Shown here one piece after another: positions 7,868 to 15,900 of a DNA stretch of 64,000 bases. The position numbers were made by a program, and so were the translations under genes. Location: positions 496,001-560,000 of the forward strand of contig NZ_JBBUKT010000001.1 of NCBI RefSeq assembly GCF_038066715.1, written 5' to 3'. The notes under the pieces were generated by a model. It made no database searches, was not told the DNA's origin, and saw only the letters and a program-made list of their open reading frames with translations. Each line of letters starts with the position of its first letter. The stretch's first letter is position 1. This DNA comes from Luteolibacter sp. Y139 (GTDB lineage: Bacteria; Verrucomicrobiota; Verrucomicrobiia; Verrucomicrobiales; Akkermansiaceae).

Positions 7868-9283
7868 ATGCCGACCGCCGCGCCGCTGCACCAGGAGCTT
7901 TCGGAAAAGCTCGCCGGACTCATCCGTGCCGGCACCTTTCCCGCAGGCTCGCGCTTTCCCTCCATCCGCCACACCAGCCGCGAGCACCGCGTGAGCATCT
8001 CCACGGTGATGGAGACCTATCGCCACCTCGAGGACGAGGGCTTCATCGAGGCCCGCCCGCGCTCAGGCTACTACGTCGCCCCGCCGAAAATCACGGCCGA
8101 CCGCTTTCCCACCACCGCCACCCGTGCCTCGAAGCCGCTCAAGGTCGGCTCCATCGTCGAGACGCTCATGGACACCGCCGGCGATCCCACCTTCGTGCCC
8201 TTCGGCACGGCCGCACCGGGAGACGGCATCGTCCCGGAAGCGAAGCTCGCCGCCATCACCCGCGAGGTCATGAGGAAGCACGGCGCGGAAGCCCTCCGCT
8301 ACACCCCGCCCCAGGGCCGCCGCGAACTCCGCACCGCCCTCTCGCGACGCCTCTTCGACATCGGCCTGAAGGTCGCACCGGACGACATCATCACCACCCA
8401 GGGCGGCACCGAAGGCTTGAATCTCGCCCTCCAGGCGACCTGCAAGACCGGCGACCTCGTGGCCGTGGAGACCCCGGCCTACTTCGGCACCCTCAATATC
8501 ATCCGCAATCTCGGCCTGCGCGTCATCGAGATCCCCGTCGATCCCCGGACCGGCCTCGTCGTCGAGGCCTTGGCCACGGCGCTGAAGAAGCACGCCATCA
8601 CCGCCTGCGTGGTGCAGCCGCATTTCCAGAATCCCATCGGCAGCCTCATGCCGGAGGCGAACAAGAAAGCCCTCGCTGGCCTCGCCGCGAAGCATGGCTT
8701 CACCATCATCGAGGACGATGTCTATGGCGATCTCTCGCACGATGGCGTTCGCCCGCCCTCGATCGCCGCCCACAGCGATCGCGTGATCCACTGCGGCTCC
8801 GTTTCAAAGACCATCGCCCCCGGCCTCCGCGTCGGCTGGCTCGTTCCCGGCCCTCACCTCGCGGAAATCCGCCGCCTCAAGAGCATCCAATGCCCGTGGA
8901 ACGGCACCCTCTCCGAGCTGGTCATCGCCGGTCTGTTAGATGCCGGCGGCTACGATCGCCACCTCCGCCGCATCCGCGGGCTCTACGCCGGCCAATGCGC
9001 CCAAACCCGCGAGGCCGTGCTGCGCCACTTCCCCGACTACGCCCGCGTCAATCGCCCCGCCGGCGGCTTCGTCCTCTGGGTGGAAATGCCCGCCGGCTTC
9101 GATTCACAGGCCTTCACCCAGGCAGCCCTGAAGAAAGGCATCAGCCTCTCGCCCGGCACCATCTTCTCCGCATCCGGCGGCCTCAATCACTGCTTCCGCC
9201 TCAGCTGCGGCTTCGCCTTCGGCGAACGCACCTTGGAAGCCATTTCCACGCTCGGAAAACTCGCACCCCATTTCGCACCGTGA
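7868..9283 (+). CDS. MocR-family (GntR HTH + aminotransferase-like) transcriptional regulator
   Basis: A 471-residue protein. Residues 5-75 form a GntR winged helix (AGTFPAGSRFPSIR, VSISTVMETYRHLEDEGF). The remainder is a fold-type I aminotransferase domain with the PLP motif HCGSVSKTIAPGLRVGW, the Schiff-base lysine being K314, and conserved EDDVYGDLS upstream. MocR proteins use PLP or an amino compound as effector and usually regulate a neighbouring transport or metabolic gene. Here an EamA exporter starts inside the last codons (GTGA overlap at 9280-9283), so the two are translationally coupled and an amino-acid-like effector or cargo is plausible. The palindrome at 7792-7808 is the likely operator. 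Confidence 0.92.
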   Translation: MPTAAPLHQELSEKLAGLIRAGTFPAGSRFPSIRHTSREHRVSISTVMETYRHLEDEGFIEARPRSGYYVAPPKITADRFPTTATRASKPLKVGSIVETLMDTAGDPTFVPFGTAAPGDGIVPEAKLAAITREVMRKHGAEALRYTPPQGRRELRTALSRRLFDIGLKVAPDDIITTQGGTEGLNLALQATCKTGDLVAVETPAYFGTLNIIRNLGLRVIEIPVDPRTGLVVEALATALKKHAITACVVQPHFQNPIGSLMPEANKKALAGLAAKHGFTIIEDDVYGDLSHDGVRPPSIAAHSDRVIHCGSVSKTIAPGLRVGWLVPGPHLAEIRRLKSIQCPWNGTLSELVIAGLLDAGGYDRHLRRIRGLYAGQCAQTREAVLRHFPDYARVNRPAGGFVLWVEMPAGFDSQAFTQAALKKGISLSPGTIFSASGGLNHCFRLSCGFAFGERTLEAISTLGKLAPHFAP

Positions 9284-10182
9284 ATGCATCACAAAAAGGC
9301 ATGCTCTTCGGCCTGTCCGGCGTGATGGCATTCGGCCTCACGCTGCCCGCCACACGACTCGCGGTCGCCTCGCTCGATCCCGCCGTCGTCGGCCTCGGTC
9401 GCGCCGCCGTGGCATCGATCCCCGCCGCCTTCCTGCTTCTTCTAACAAAGCAGCCCTTCCCATCCCGCGATCAATGGCAGCGCCTCGCCATCGTCATCCT
9501 CGGCGTGCTCATCGGCTTCCCGCTGTCCATCGGCTGGGCCATGCAACGCGTTGATGCCTCACACGGCGGCGTGGTCCTCGGCCTCCTTCCACTCGCCACC
9601 GCCTGCGCCGCCTTCCTCCGCGCCGGGGAAAATCCCTCGCGTCGCTTCTGGATCTGCAGCCTCGCCGGCAGCGCCACCGTCGTCGTCTTCGCCCTGTCCT
9701 CCAGCAGCGGCAAGCTGACTCCAGCAGACGGCGCACTTCTGTTAGCCGTCGCCTCCGCCGCCATTGGCTACGCCGAAGGCGGACGTCTCTCGCGTGAACT
9801 CGGCGGCTGGCAAGTCATGTGCTGGTCCATCGTCGCAGCGCTGCCCTTCATCCTCGGTCCGCTCATCTGGCTCATCCAACGCCACGGCATCCACGCCACC
9901 CCATCATCGTGGGCAGGCTTCTTCTACCTCAGCCTGGTCAGCTCCTTCCTCGGCATGTTCGCCTGGTATCACGGCCTCTCGCTCGGCGGCGTCGCAAAGG
10001 TCGGCCAGCTTCAGCTGCTCCAGCCCTTCTTCACCTTCCTCTTCGCCATGGCCTTCCTCGGCGAACGCTTCGGCTGGCAACCCGTCGCCTGCGCGGCCCT
10101 GGTAGCTCTTTTCATCCTGGCAGGACGCGCAAAGCCATCGCGGAAGCCACTATTCCGGCGCGCCCCGAGGGTGGTGGCGTGA
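9280..10182 (+). CDS. EamA-family (DMT) transporter, coupled to MocR regulator
   Basis: A 300-residue integral membrane protein with about ten hydrophobic segments in two EamA repeats, from FGLSGVMAFGLTLPATRLAV to FFTFLFAMAFLGERFGWQPVACAALVALFILAG. The ending LGERFGWQ motif is characteristic of the family. The GTG at 9280 overlaps the regulator's stop by 4 nt. A downstream ATG at 9301 is a possible alternative but would lose seven residues and the overlap. EamA proteins export amino acids or other small metabolites. Co-transcription with a PLP-domain regulator suggests control by an amino compound. Substrate unknown. Confidence 0.88.
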   Translation: MNASQKGMLFGLSGVMAFGLTLPATRLAVASLDPAVVGLGRAAVASIPAAFLLLLTKQPFPSRDQWQRLAIVILGVLIGFPLSIGWAMQRVDASHGGVVLGLLPLATACAAFLRAGENPSRRFWICSLAGSATVVVFALSSSSGKLTPADGALLLAVASAAIGYAEGGRLSRELGGWQVMCWSIVAALPFILGPLIWLIQRHGIHATPSSWAGFFYLSLVSSFLGMFAWYHGLSLGGVAKVGQLQLLQPFFTFLFAMAFLGERFGWQPVACAALVALFILAGRAKPSRKPLFRRAPRVVA

Positions 10183-10188
10183 ATGCTC

Positions 10189-11151
10189 TTATCGCAGCGA
10201 TCCCAGCCAAGCCTTGATTGCCTCCTTGCTCCCATCCAGCCCCTTGTAAGCCAGCGATTCCGCCGTCATCGAATCAATCGCGCTCACCAATGCCTCACGC
10301 TCCTCGCCGGAGATCTCCTTCGCCACGTCCAGAAAGTAAGTCCGGATCGTGAACAAGGAAGCCCCAGCTTCCGGAAAGGAAGTCAGCGTCTGCCGTTCAA
10401 TCCTCAGCTCAAGTACGGGAACCGTCGTACTAAAGGCCCGCCCCTGAAACTCATTTCCCGGATGATGGTTCAAGTCCCGGTCCGTGCCGATCCCCCACGC
10501 GAAACGCACGAAAGGCCCCTTCTCCACCATCATCCCCACCAGCGAAGGAGCCGCCTTTGCCAGCTTCCCAAACCCCGCGACCGGCTGGTGCACGGCATTG
10601 AAGGGCTTGCCGATCTTTTCCTCCGCCGCCCAATGATTCGGGAAGCACAGATGGATCGCCGCGAGCCAGCCTTGGGGATCGCCGTCGGGATCGCGCCGCC
10701 AGATGGCGAGATCCTCCTGCAATTGCGAGGCCAAGGCATCAAACAGGTCCCGATAGGGCGGGGTGGCCTGTGTGGCGGAGATCAATCGATACCCCTCGTC
10801 GAAGACAATCCGCTCGGAACTGAGCGCGCACTCCAACGCCCGCCCCTCCACCAATTGAAAATACTCCGGCCAATCCCTGGCAAGGGATTCGATGATGAAG
10901 CGATTGATTTCCGCCGAGGACGCATCATCCAGCCCCACGCTCTGCGGATGGTATTTCTCCAACCACTCCGCCCGCGCGGCCAACTTGCCCTCACGATAAC
11001 GCGGATACTCCGCATCGAACTGAAACACCTTCGCGTCCGTCGCTCCATTGCCCGATTCGCTGCCCAAGGCCCGGAGGCCCGCGGCCACCTCATACTTCCC
11101 GTGCGCGAGCGGGAAGTAGCGGCAGGCAACGGGCAGGGAAGCACGGGTCAT
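10189..11151 (-). CDS. DUF3445 family protein (heme-dependent oxidative N-demethylase-like)
   Basis: A 320-residue protein with family landmarks: an N-terminal region ending FQFDAEYPRYREGK, a central LQEDLAIWRRD...LAAIHLCFPNHWAAEEKIGKPFNAVHQPV, and a C-terminal RIERQTLTSFPEAGASLFTIRTY. DUF3445 members include subunits of heme-dependent oxidative N-demethylases. It is the last gene of a three-gene minus-strand operon and overlaps the VF530 gene by 4 nt (ATGA at 11148-11151), so it is translationally coupled. The physiological amine substrate is unknown. It converges on the EamA gene, with only 6 nt between stops. Confidence 0.82.
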   Translation of the reverse strand: MTRASLPVACRYFPLAHGKYEVAAGLRALGSESGNGATDAKVFQFDAEYPRYREGKLAARAEWLEKYHPQSVGLDDASSAEINRFIIESLARDWPEYFQLVEGRALECALSSERIVFDEGYRLISATQATPPYRDLFDALASQLQEDLAIWRRDPDGDPQGWLAAIHLCFPNHWAAEEKIGKPFNAVHQPVAGFGKLAKAAPSLVGMMVEKGPFVRFAWGIGTDRDLNHHPGNEFQGRAFSTTVPVLELRIERQTLTSFPEAGASLFTIRTYFLDVAKEISGEEREALVSAIDSMTAESLAYKGLDGSKEAIKAWLGSLR

Positions 11152-11441
11152 GCTCCCTCATGCGGATTCTTGGAGCCCGATGCGCCGGGGAATCGCCGCA
11201 AATCCCACAAGTACCACCCTTCCACTTTCTCGCGCGCCCACGGGGTCTTCCGCAGAAACGTGAGGCTGGACTTGATGCTCGGGTTATCAAGGAAGCACCG
11301 GACACGGATCCGCCGCCCCATTTCTTCCCACCCGTAGCGCTCCTGCAGCGTGCGGACGATCGTCTCCAGCGTCACCCCATGCAGCGGATCCCTCGGATGC
11401 TCCCGTGGTGCCTCTCCCTCTCTCATGGCTTCCTCGCTCAT
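11148..11441 (-). CDS. VF530 family DNA-binding protein
   Basis: A 97-residue protein whose core matches the VF530/DUF2132 family closely: DPLHGVTLETIVRTL, YGWEEMGRRIRVRCF, PSIKSSLTFLRKTPWAREKVE, then WYLWDLRR. The family is a small alpha-helical fold reported to bind DNA. It overlaps its neighbours on both sides by 4 nt (11438-11441 and 11148-11151), so all three proteins should be made from one message. Its role next to DUF5069 and an N-demethylase-like protein is not known. Confidence 0.87.
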   Translation of the reverse strand: MSEEAMREGEAPREHPRDPLHGVTLETIVRTLQERYGWEEMGRRIRVRCFLDNPSIKSSLTFLRKTPWAREKVEGWYLWDLRRFPGASGSKNPHEGA

Positions 11442-11863
11442 GCCTTGCGACCTTCGTCGTACTCGTAGAAATCGAACATCGTCATCAACTCCGCGCGATC
11501 CGCGAAGCCCCCATCGGTCTTGAACTTCTCGAACATCTCCGTCCCACCATCATCATCCCGCCAACCGCGCTTCCGGGCAAAGCCGTTCCACACGACATAG
11601 TCGATCGCATGCAGCCCGCGCCCCTCGCCGAGGCACCACGCAAACGTCTCCTCATCACTCGCCCCGCCGAGAATGCGGGCCTTCACGTCCGCATAGTCCA
11701 CCCGCAGGAACGCACAAATCCGCCCGTCGAATCCCTTTCCGAGATAGTCATGATAGACCTCGGGAAGCTCCCCGGCTGCGTGCAGCCGGATTTTGTCACA
11801 CATCCGCGGGAAATAGACGAGTCCCTGGGTCTGATCGTAGGCACTGCGAGGAAAGCGGGGCAT
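11438..11863 (-). CDS. DUF5069 family protein
   Basis: A 141-residue protein starting MPRFPRSAYDQTQGLVYFPR, followed by DKIRLHAAGELPEVYHDYLGKGFD and an acidic C-terminus (FDFYEYDEGRKA). The pattern RSAY...GLVYFPR..DKIRLH is that of DUF5069, a family I associate with Verrucomicrobiota and Planctomycetota. The ATG at 11863 starts at the conserved N-terminus; an ATG 48 nt upstream adds a Cys-rich tail that looks non-coding. It is the first gene of the coupled DUF5069-VF530-DUF3445 operon; its promoter would lie between 11864 and the divergent tRNA-Thr gene. Function unknown. Confidence 0.84.
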   Translation of the reverse strand: MPRFPRSAYDQTQGLVYFPRMCDKIRLHAAGELPEVYHDYLGKGFDGRICAFLRVDYADVKARILGGASDEETFAWCLGEGRGLHAIDYVVWNGFARKRGWRDDDGGTEMFEKFKTDGGFADRAELMTMFDFYEYDEGRKA

Positions 11864-11986
11864 GCCCGGACTCTCGCAGGATCGGCCCGCCGTGCAATCG
11901 TCATGACACACCCCGGCCCCCCGCGGGAAATCCGCTTGCCTGACCGGGCCGCGTCTGGTTCATTCCCGCCCGTTCCGCAAGGTAAC

Positions 11987-12061
11987 GCCGATGTAGCTCA
12001 GGGGTAGAGCAGGTCATTCGTAATGATCAGGTCGGGGGTTCAATTCCCTTCATCGGCTCCA
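11987..12061 (+). tRNA. tRNA-Thr (anticodon CGT), CCA encoded
   Basis: The cloverleaf folds by eye. Acceptor GCCGATG pairs with CATCGGC, the D arm is GCTC/GAGC, the anticodon arm GGTCA-TTCGTAA-TGATC has anticodon CGT (Thr, codon ACG), and the T arm GGGGG-TTCAATT-CCCTT has two G-U pairs. The discriminator is T and CCA is encoded at 12059-12061. The 3' 47 nt are duplicated downstream at 12838-12884, which marks this tRNA as an integration site. Confidence 0.95.
12015..12061 (+). repeat. attL-like direct repeat (3' part of tRNA-Thr)
   Basis: These 47 nt, from the anticodon stem-loop to the encoded CCA, are identical to 12838-12884 in the same orientation. Identity stops abruptly on both sides (AGGT versus TGCG before, TTTT versus CTTT after). 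That is the usual signature of tyrosine-recombinase integration at a tRNA 3' end. Confidence 0.85.
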
Positions 12062-12143
12062 TTTTATAAGGGTTTACCTGCACCTACCCGCACTTGGTTG
12101 CACCTTACCGTAGTGGGTTAGTGGCAATAATGGCAGGTGAAAC

Positions 12144-12248
12144 ATGCCCCGCCGCCCTCAATTTGATCCGGTCGAGAATGCCGACGGATGGTTGGTTTCA
12201 GTGCCGGCGTCCATGTCAGCGGAGGGCGAACGGCAGCGGCGCTTCTTT
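12144..12248 (+). pseudogene. Truncated tyrosine-recombinase (integrase) N-terminus
   Basis: The frame begins MPRRPQFDPVENADGWLVSV and continues PASMSAEGERQRRFF before it runs into unrelated sequence. The pattern G-W-x-V-x-V-P-x-S-x-S-x-x-G-x-R-x-R-R-F-F resembles the N-terminal arm-binding region of phage-type integrases, and the position 82 nt after the tRNA, pointing away, is where such integrases normally start. About 35 residues survive. The core-binding and catalytic (R-H-R-Y) domains are gone, and the cargo gene's stop codon lies at the break. Family call is moderate because the fragment is short. Confidence 0.55.
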
Positions 12249-12714
12249 AGAAGCCCTCAACTGCCTTCGGTGGATTCTTCGTCGCTCCCACCCCGTCAAT
12301 CTTTCTGTTCCATTCCAGCCCTGTCTGATTGCAGATGATGACCCGATCCCACTTCTCAGTGACTGCTGCCAAATACTCTCCCGGCTTGCCCGCCATCCAA
12401 GATTGAGCGATTCCGTCATCTGGACTTGCTCCATTGCGTCTCGGCTCTCTCGCCCATGCATTGACCTTCACGAGGTAATCAACTTCGTCGCTGTTGAAGC
12501 CTACAGCGCTTTTAAACTCGATGTGGTCGCATTTCCCGTCCTGCCCAAAGTGCGCGACGATGCTGATGCCGTTCTTGCTGAACTGAATCGCGGAAGGCCG
12601 CTTGTCCTGCGGGGTGCCTTTCCCGTACCGCTTTTCGCATTGTTCACGGGTCTCTTCAAAGCGGGCATTCGCAACTGTCACCAACGCCAAGGCAAGCAAG
12701 GGGAGGAGTTTCAT
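12247..12714 (-). CDS. Small secreted protein, cargo of the tRNA-Thr element
   Basis: A 155-residue protein with a signal peptide (MKLLPLLALALVTVANA) followed by FEETREQCEKRYGKGTP. The mature part contains three cysteines (in EQCEKR, GKCDHIE and IICNQTG) and a Trp-rich middle. I do not recognise a family, although the REQCEKRYG opening is seen in short exported hypotheticals of this kind. Base composition is lower in GC than the flanking genes. It is the only complete gene in the element and ends where the integrase remnant breaks off. Confidence 0.6.
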   Translation of the reverse strand: MKLLPLLALALVTVANARFEETREQCEKRYGKGTPQDKRPSAIQFSKNGISIVAHFGQDGKCDHIEFKSAVGFNSDEVDYLVKVNAWAREPRRNGASPDDGIAQSWMAGKPGEYLAAVTEKWDRVIICNQTGLEWNRKIDGVGATKNPPKAVEGF

Positions 12715-12837
12715 CGTGGCCGGGATATCATGCCTGCCGCCGGGGTGAAGCGGAAATCGAAAAGCTGATTCTGGCAGGCAGTGGGAGCTTCCGCGCCCAC
12801 GCGGACAGATCCCTTATAAATCGGCCCTTTGCATGCG

Positions 12838-12884
12838 CATTCGTAATGATCAGGTCGGGGGTTCAATTCCCTTCATCGGCTCCA
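12838..12884 (+). repeat. attR-like direct repeat (partial tRNA-Thr copy)
   Basis: An exact copy of the tRNA-Thr 3' 47 nt. It lacks the acceptor 5' strand and D arm, so it is not a second tRNA. It marks the right end of the element, 49 nt before the end of the sorbosone-dehydrogenase-like gene. Confidence 0.85.
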
Positions 12885-12932
12885 CTTTCAGCCCGTTCAG
12901 TCCAGCCAACGCTGGAAACCTGAGACCGGAAC

Positions 12933-15900
12933 CTACGGCGTGATTTCCGCCCCCAGGCGCAGGAAACGCCGCAGCGGATTGCCGGGAAGCGTCTTTGAAT
13001 CCGTCACGATCACCGGCCCCGTTCCGGCATCCTGCACTGCTGCCCCCGGGGCCACGGTCCAGGCACCATCCCCCACCTTCGTGGCCAAGGTCGTCCAACC
13101 TCCCCCGGCCAGCGAATCCGAAGCGCTGATCGTGATCGTCACCCCCGCCATCTGCGGCGGACGCGTGAAGGAAAACACCATCTTGTTCGCAGCCCCGACC
13201 ACGGCGGAGTAACCGGGATTCGTCCCCGCGACCTTCGGATCCGTGCCCAGCACGAATTCCAGCACGTTCGCCACGCCGTCGCGATCGAAGTCGGCTCCGG
13301 GCAGCGCATCAGGACCATCGGCCAGCCCGCCAAACTGTGCCACGCGCCACGCATCGAACGGCGACACCGGCGGCGGGTCGCTGCCCCACACCTCGAAGTT
13401 GTAGAGCGAGTAACCGTAGCCCGTAGTACGAGTGGTGCCGTACATCCGGACATAGCGCCCCGTGAAATTCAGATTGTCGTAGGTGAGATCCGTGCCGGTC
13501 GTGTTGTTATTCGTCACCGTCACCATGTCGGCCCACGGACCATTCGAGGAATCGGCCACCTGCAGCTTGTAGTTCTTCCCACCTGCGTTCTCCCACTTCA
13601 GAACCACCTTGCGGATCGACTTCGTCGCACCCAGATCGATCCACATCCACTGCGGATCCACGCCATGGATCGATTCCCACCGGCTGGTGGTGAAGTTCAG
13701 GTCCACCGCCGCGGCACCCGTGCTGTTGCCATTGATGCTGCTCGAGGCATCGGTCGGCCGACCGACGGACAGGTTCACAATGTTCGGCGCGATCACCAGC
13801 GTGAGCGTCGCCGTGTCCGTGCCGTGCGCATTGGTGGCGGAGATCGTGACATTCCCCGAGAAAGCCACCGAAGGCGTCCCGGAGATCACGCCCGTGGACG
13901 TGTTGAGGGAAAGCTCGCCGGGCAAGCCGGTGGCGGCGAAACTCGTAGGCGTATTCGTCGCGGCAATCGTATAGCTGAAAGGACTGCCCACCGTGCCATT
14001 CGCCGTCGCAGCGCTGGTGATGTCCGGCACCGGACCGGTGGTCACCGTCAGCGACAGCGTCGCATTCGCGGTCCCATTGGCATTCGTCGCCGAGATCCCG
14101 ACGTTACTGGTCCCGGCAGACGTAGGCGTCCCATGGATCTGCCCCGTTGCGGTATTGATCTGCAAACCTGCGGGCAACCCGGTTGCCCCGTAGCTGCTTG
14201 GGTAATGCGTGGCCGCGATCTGGTAGCTGAAGGCAGTGTTAACGATGCAGCTCGCCGTGAGCCCGCTCGTGATCACCGGCGGCAGCACGCTTTCATCGAA
14301 GTCCATGCCCCACACCTCGAAGTTGTAGAGCGAATAGCCATACGGCATAGTACGAGCCGTGCCGTACATCCGCACATAACGGCCGGTGAAATCCAGATTG
14401 TCATAGACTAGGTTCGTGCCCGTCGTCGTGTTCCCCGTCACCGTCACCATGTCGACCCACGGGCCGCCCGCATTGTCGGACACCTGCAGCTTGTAATCCT
14501 TGCCGCCGGCATTCTCCCACTTCAGCACGATCTTCCGGATCTCCTTCAGCGCACCGAGATCGATCGACATCCACTGTGGATCCACGCCATGGATCGACTC
14601 CCACCGGCTTCCATTGAAGTCCAGGTCCACCGCCGCTGCTCCGGTGCTCCCCGCATTGATGCTGCTCGAGGCATCGGTCGTCCTGCCCACTGAAAGGTTC
14701 GCGATGAACGAAAGGCTCAGCGTCTCGCTGTCCGTGCCATTGGCATTCGTCGCCGTGATCGTCACCGTGCTCGATCCCGTCTGGGTCGGAGTGCCGGAGA
14801 TTTCACCCGTCGTCGTATTGAAGGCAAAACCCGACGGCAGCCCGCTCGCGGTGAAGCTCACCGGATTGTTCTGCGCCCCGATGATGTAGGAGAATGCCAC
14901 ATTCACCGCACCGGTCGCGGCCAGCGGACTCGTGATCACCGGCGGCGGTCCCGCCGTGATCGTGAAGACCAGCGTTGCCGACCCCGTCCCATTGTCATTC
15001 GTCGCGGTGATCGTGCTCTCCACAGTGCCCGCAAGCGTGGGCGTTCCCGAAATCACTCCCGTCGAGGAATTCAGCAACAACCCCGCCGGCAAGTTCGTGG
15101 CATCGAAGCTGACCGGCAAATTGATCGCCGTGATCTGATAGATGAACGGCACCCCAACCACCGCCGACTTCGCCAGCGCGCTGTCGATCTCCGGCGGCGC
15201 GTCTGGATCCGGCGGCGTGAGCTGGTTGATCCAGTCGCGAATGAGCGCCTGCTGCGCCAGCGACATCGGATCACCCGGACGCATCGAGGTCCCCACCTGC
15301 GGCGGCGAAGCCCCCAGCTTCTCCATCAAGTAACTGCGCGCAGCGGAGCCGGACTGCACCAGCTTCACCCCCGGCGCTTCGCCGCTCTCCTTGTCGACCA
15401 GCTCGCTGTAAACCGCAGCCGCCTGCAAATCGAGGCCGAAGCTGTTAGTGGCGATGTCATTGTGGCAAGCCGAGCACAAGCTGCTCAGGATCGGCTTGAT
15501 CTGCGTCTCGAAATTCACATTCGGCGTCACCGCGATGCCCGACAGATCCACCTCGTTCAAGCCACCGTGATACAGCCCGATGGTTAGATCCTTCACCACG
15601 GTTCCGCTGCCACCCACCGCCGCGGTCGCCTTCACCTTGCCATGGCTCGCAGCCAGCGTGTCGGCGCTCGTATCGAGATGGAAAGTCGCATTGCCCGCTC
15701 CCGTGGGAATCGGCACGTGATAGTAGCCCAGCACATCCGCCACCAGGCGATGATCCACTCCGCTCGCCGGAATACCCGACCCGGGAAGGAAATCCCGCCC
15801 ACCTGCGAAATCCTGATAGCTTCCCGCCGCACCCCGCGAAATCCCCACATCCACTTGCGCAGGCGCACCCTTCGTATCCAGCGCACGACCGCGCAGCATC

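Larger units (their letters stand above)
12062..12884. mobile_element. Mini integrative element (remnant) inserted at tRNA-Thr
   Basis: An 823-bp segment bounded by the 47-bp direct repeats. It carries a truncated integrase start (12144 onward, reading away from the tRNA) and one small secreted-protein gene on the opposite strand. Near its left end two direct repeats, TGCACCTACCCG (12079-12090) and TGCACCTTACCG (12099-12110), are spaced exactly 20 nt apart, as arm-type recombinase sites often are. It cannot excise on its own because no full recombinase is present. It is either a deletion derivative of a larger island or a passenger mobilised in trans. Confidence 0.75.

Noticed and set aside
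9301..9303. ATG as the start of the MocR-linked EamA gene
   Set aside because: The GTG at 9280 gives the 4-nt overlap typical of coupled genes; the ATG remains possible but less likely.
10183..11337. Plus-strand frame of 384 codons over the DUF3445/VF530 genes
   Set aside because: No family features; the opposite strand holds clear, overlapping conserved genes.
12838..12884. A second tRNA-Thr gene
   Set aside because: Only the 3' part is present; no acceptor 5' strand or D arm, so it is an attachment-site copy.
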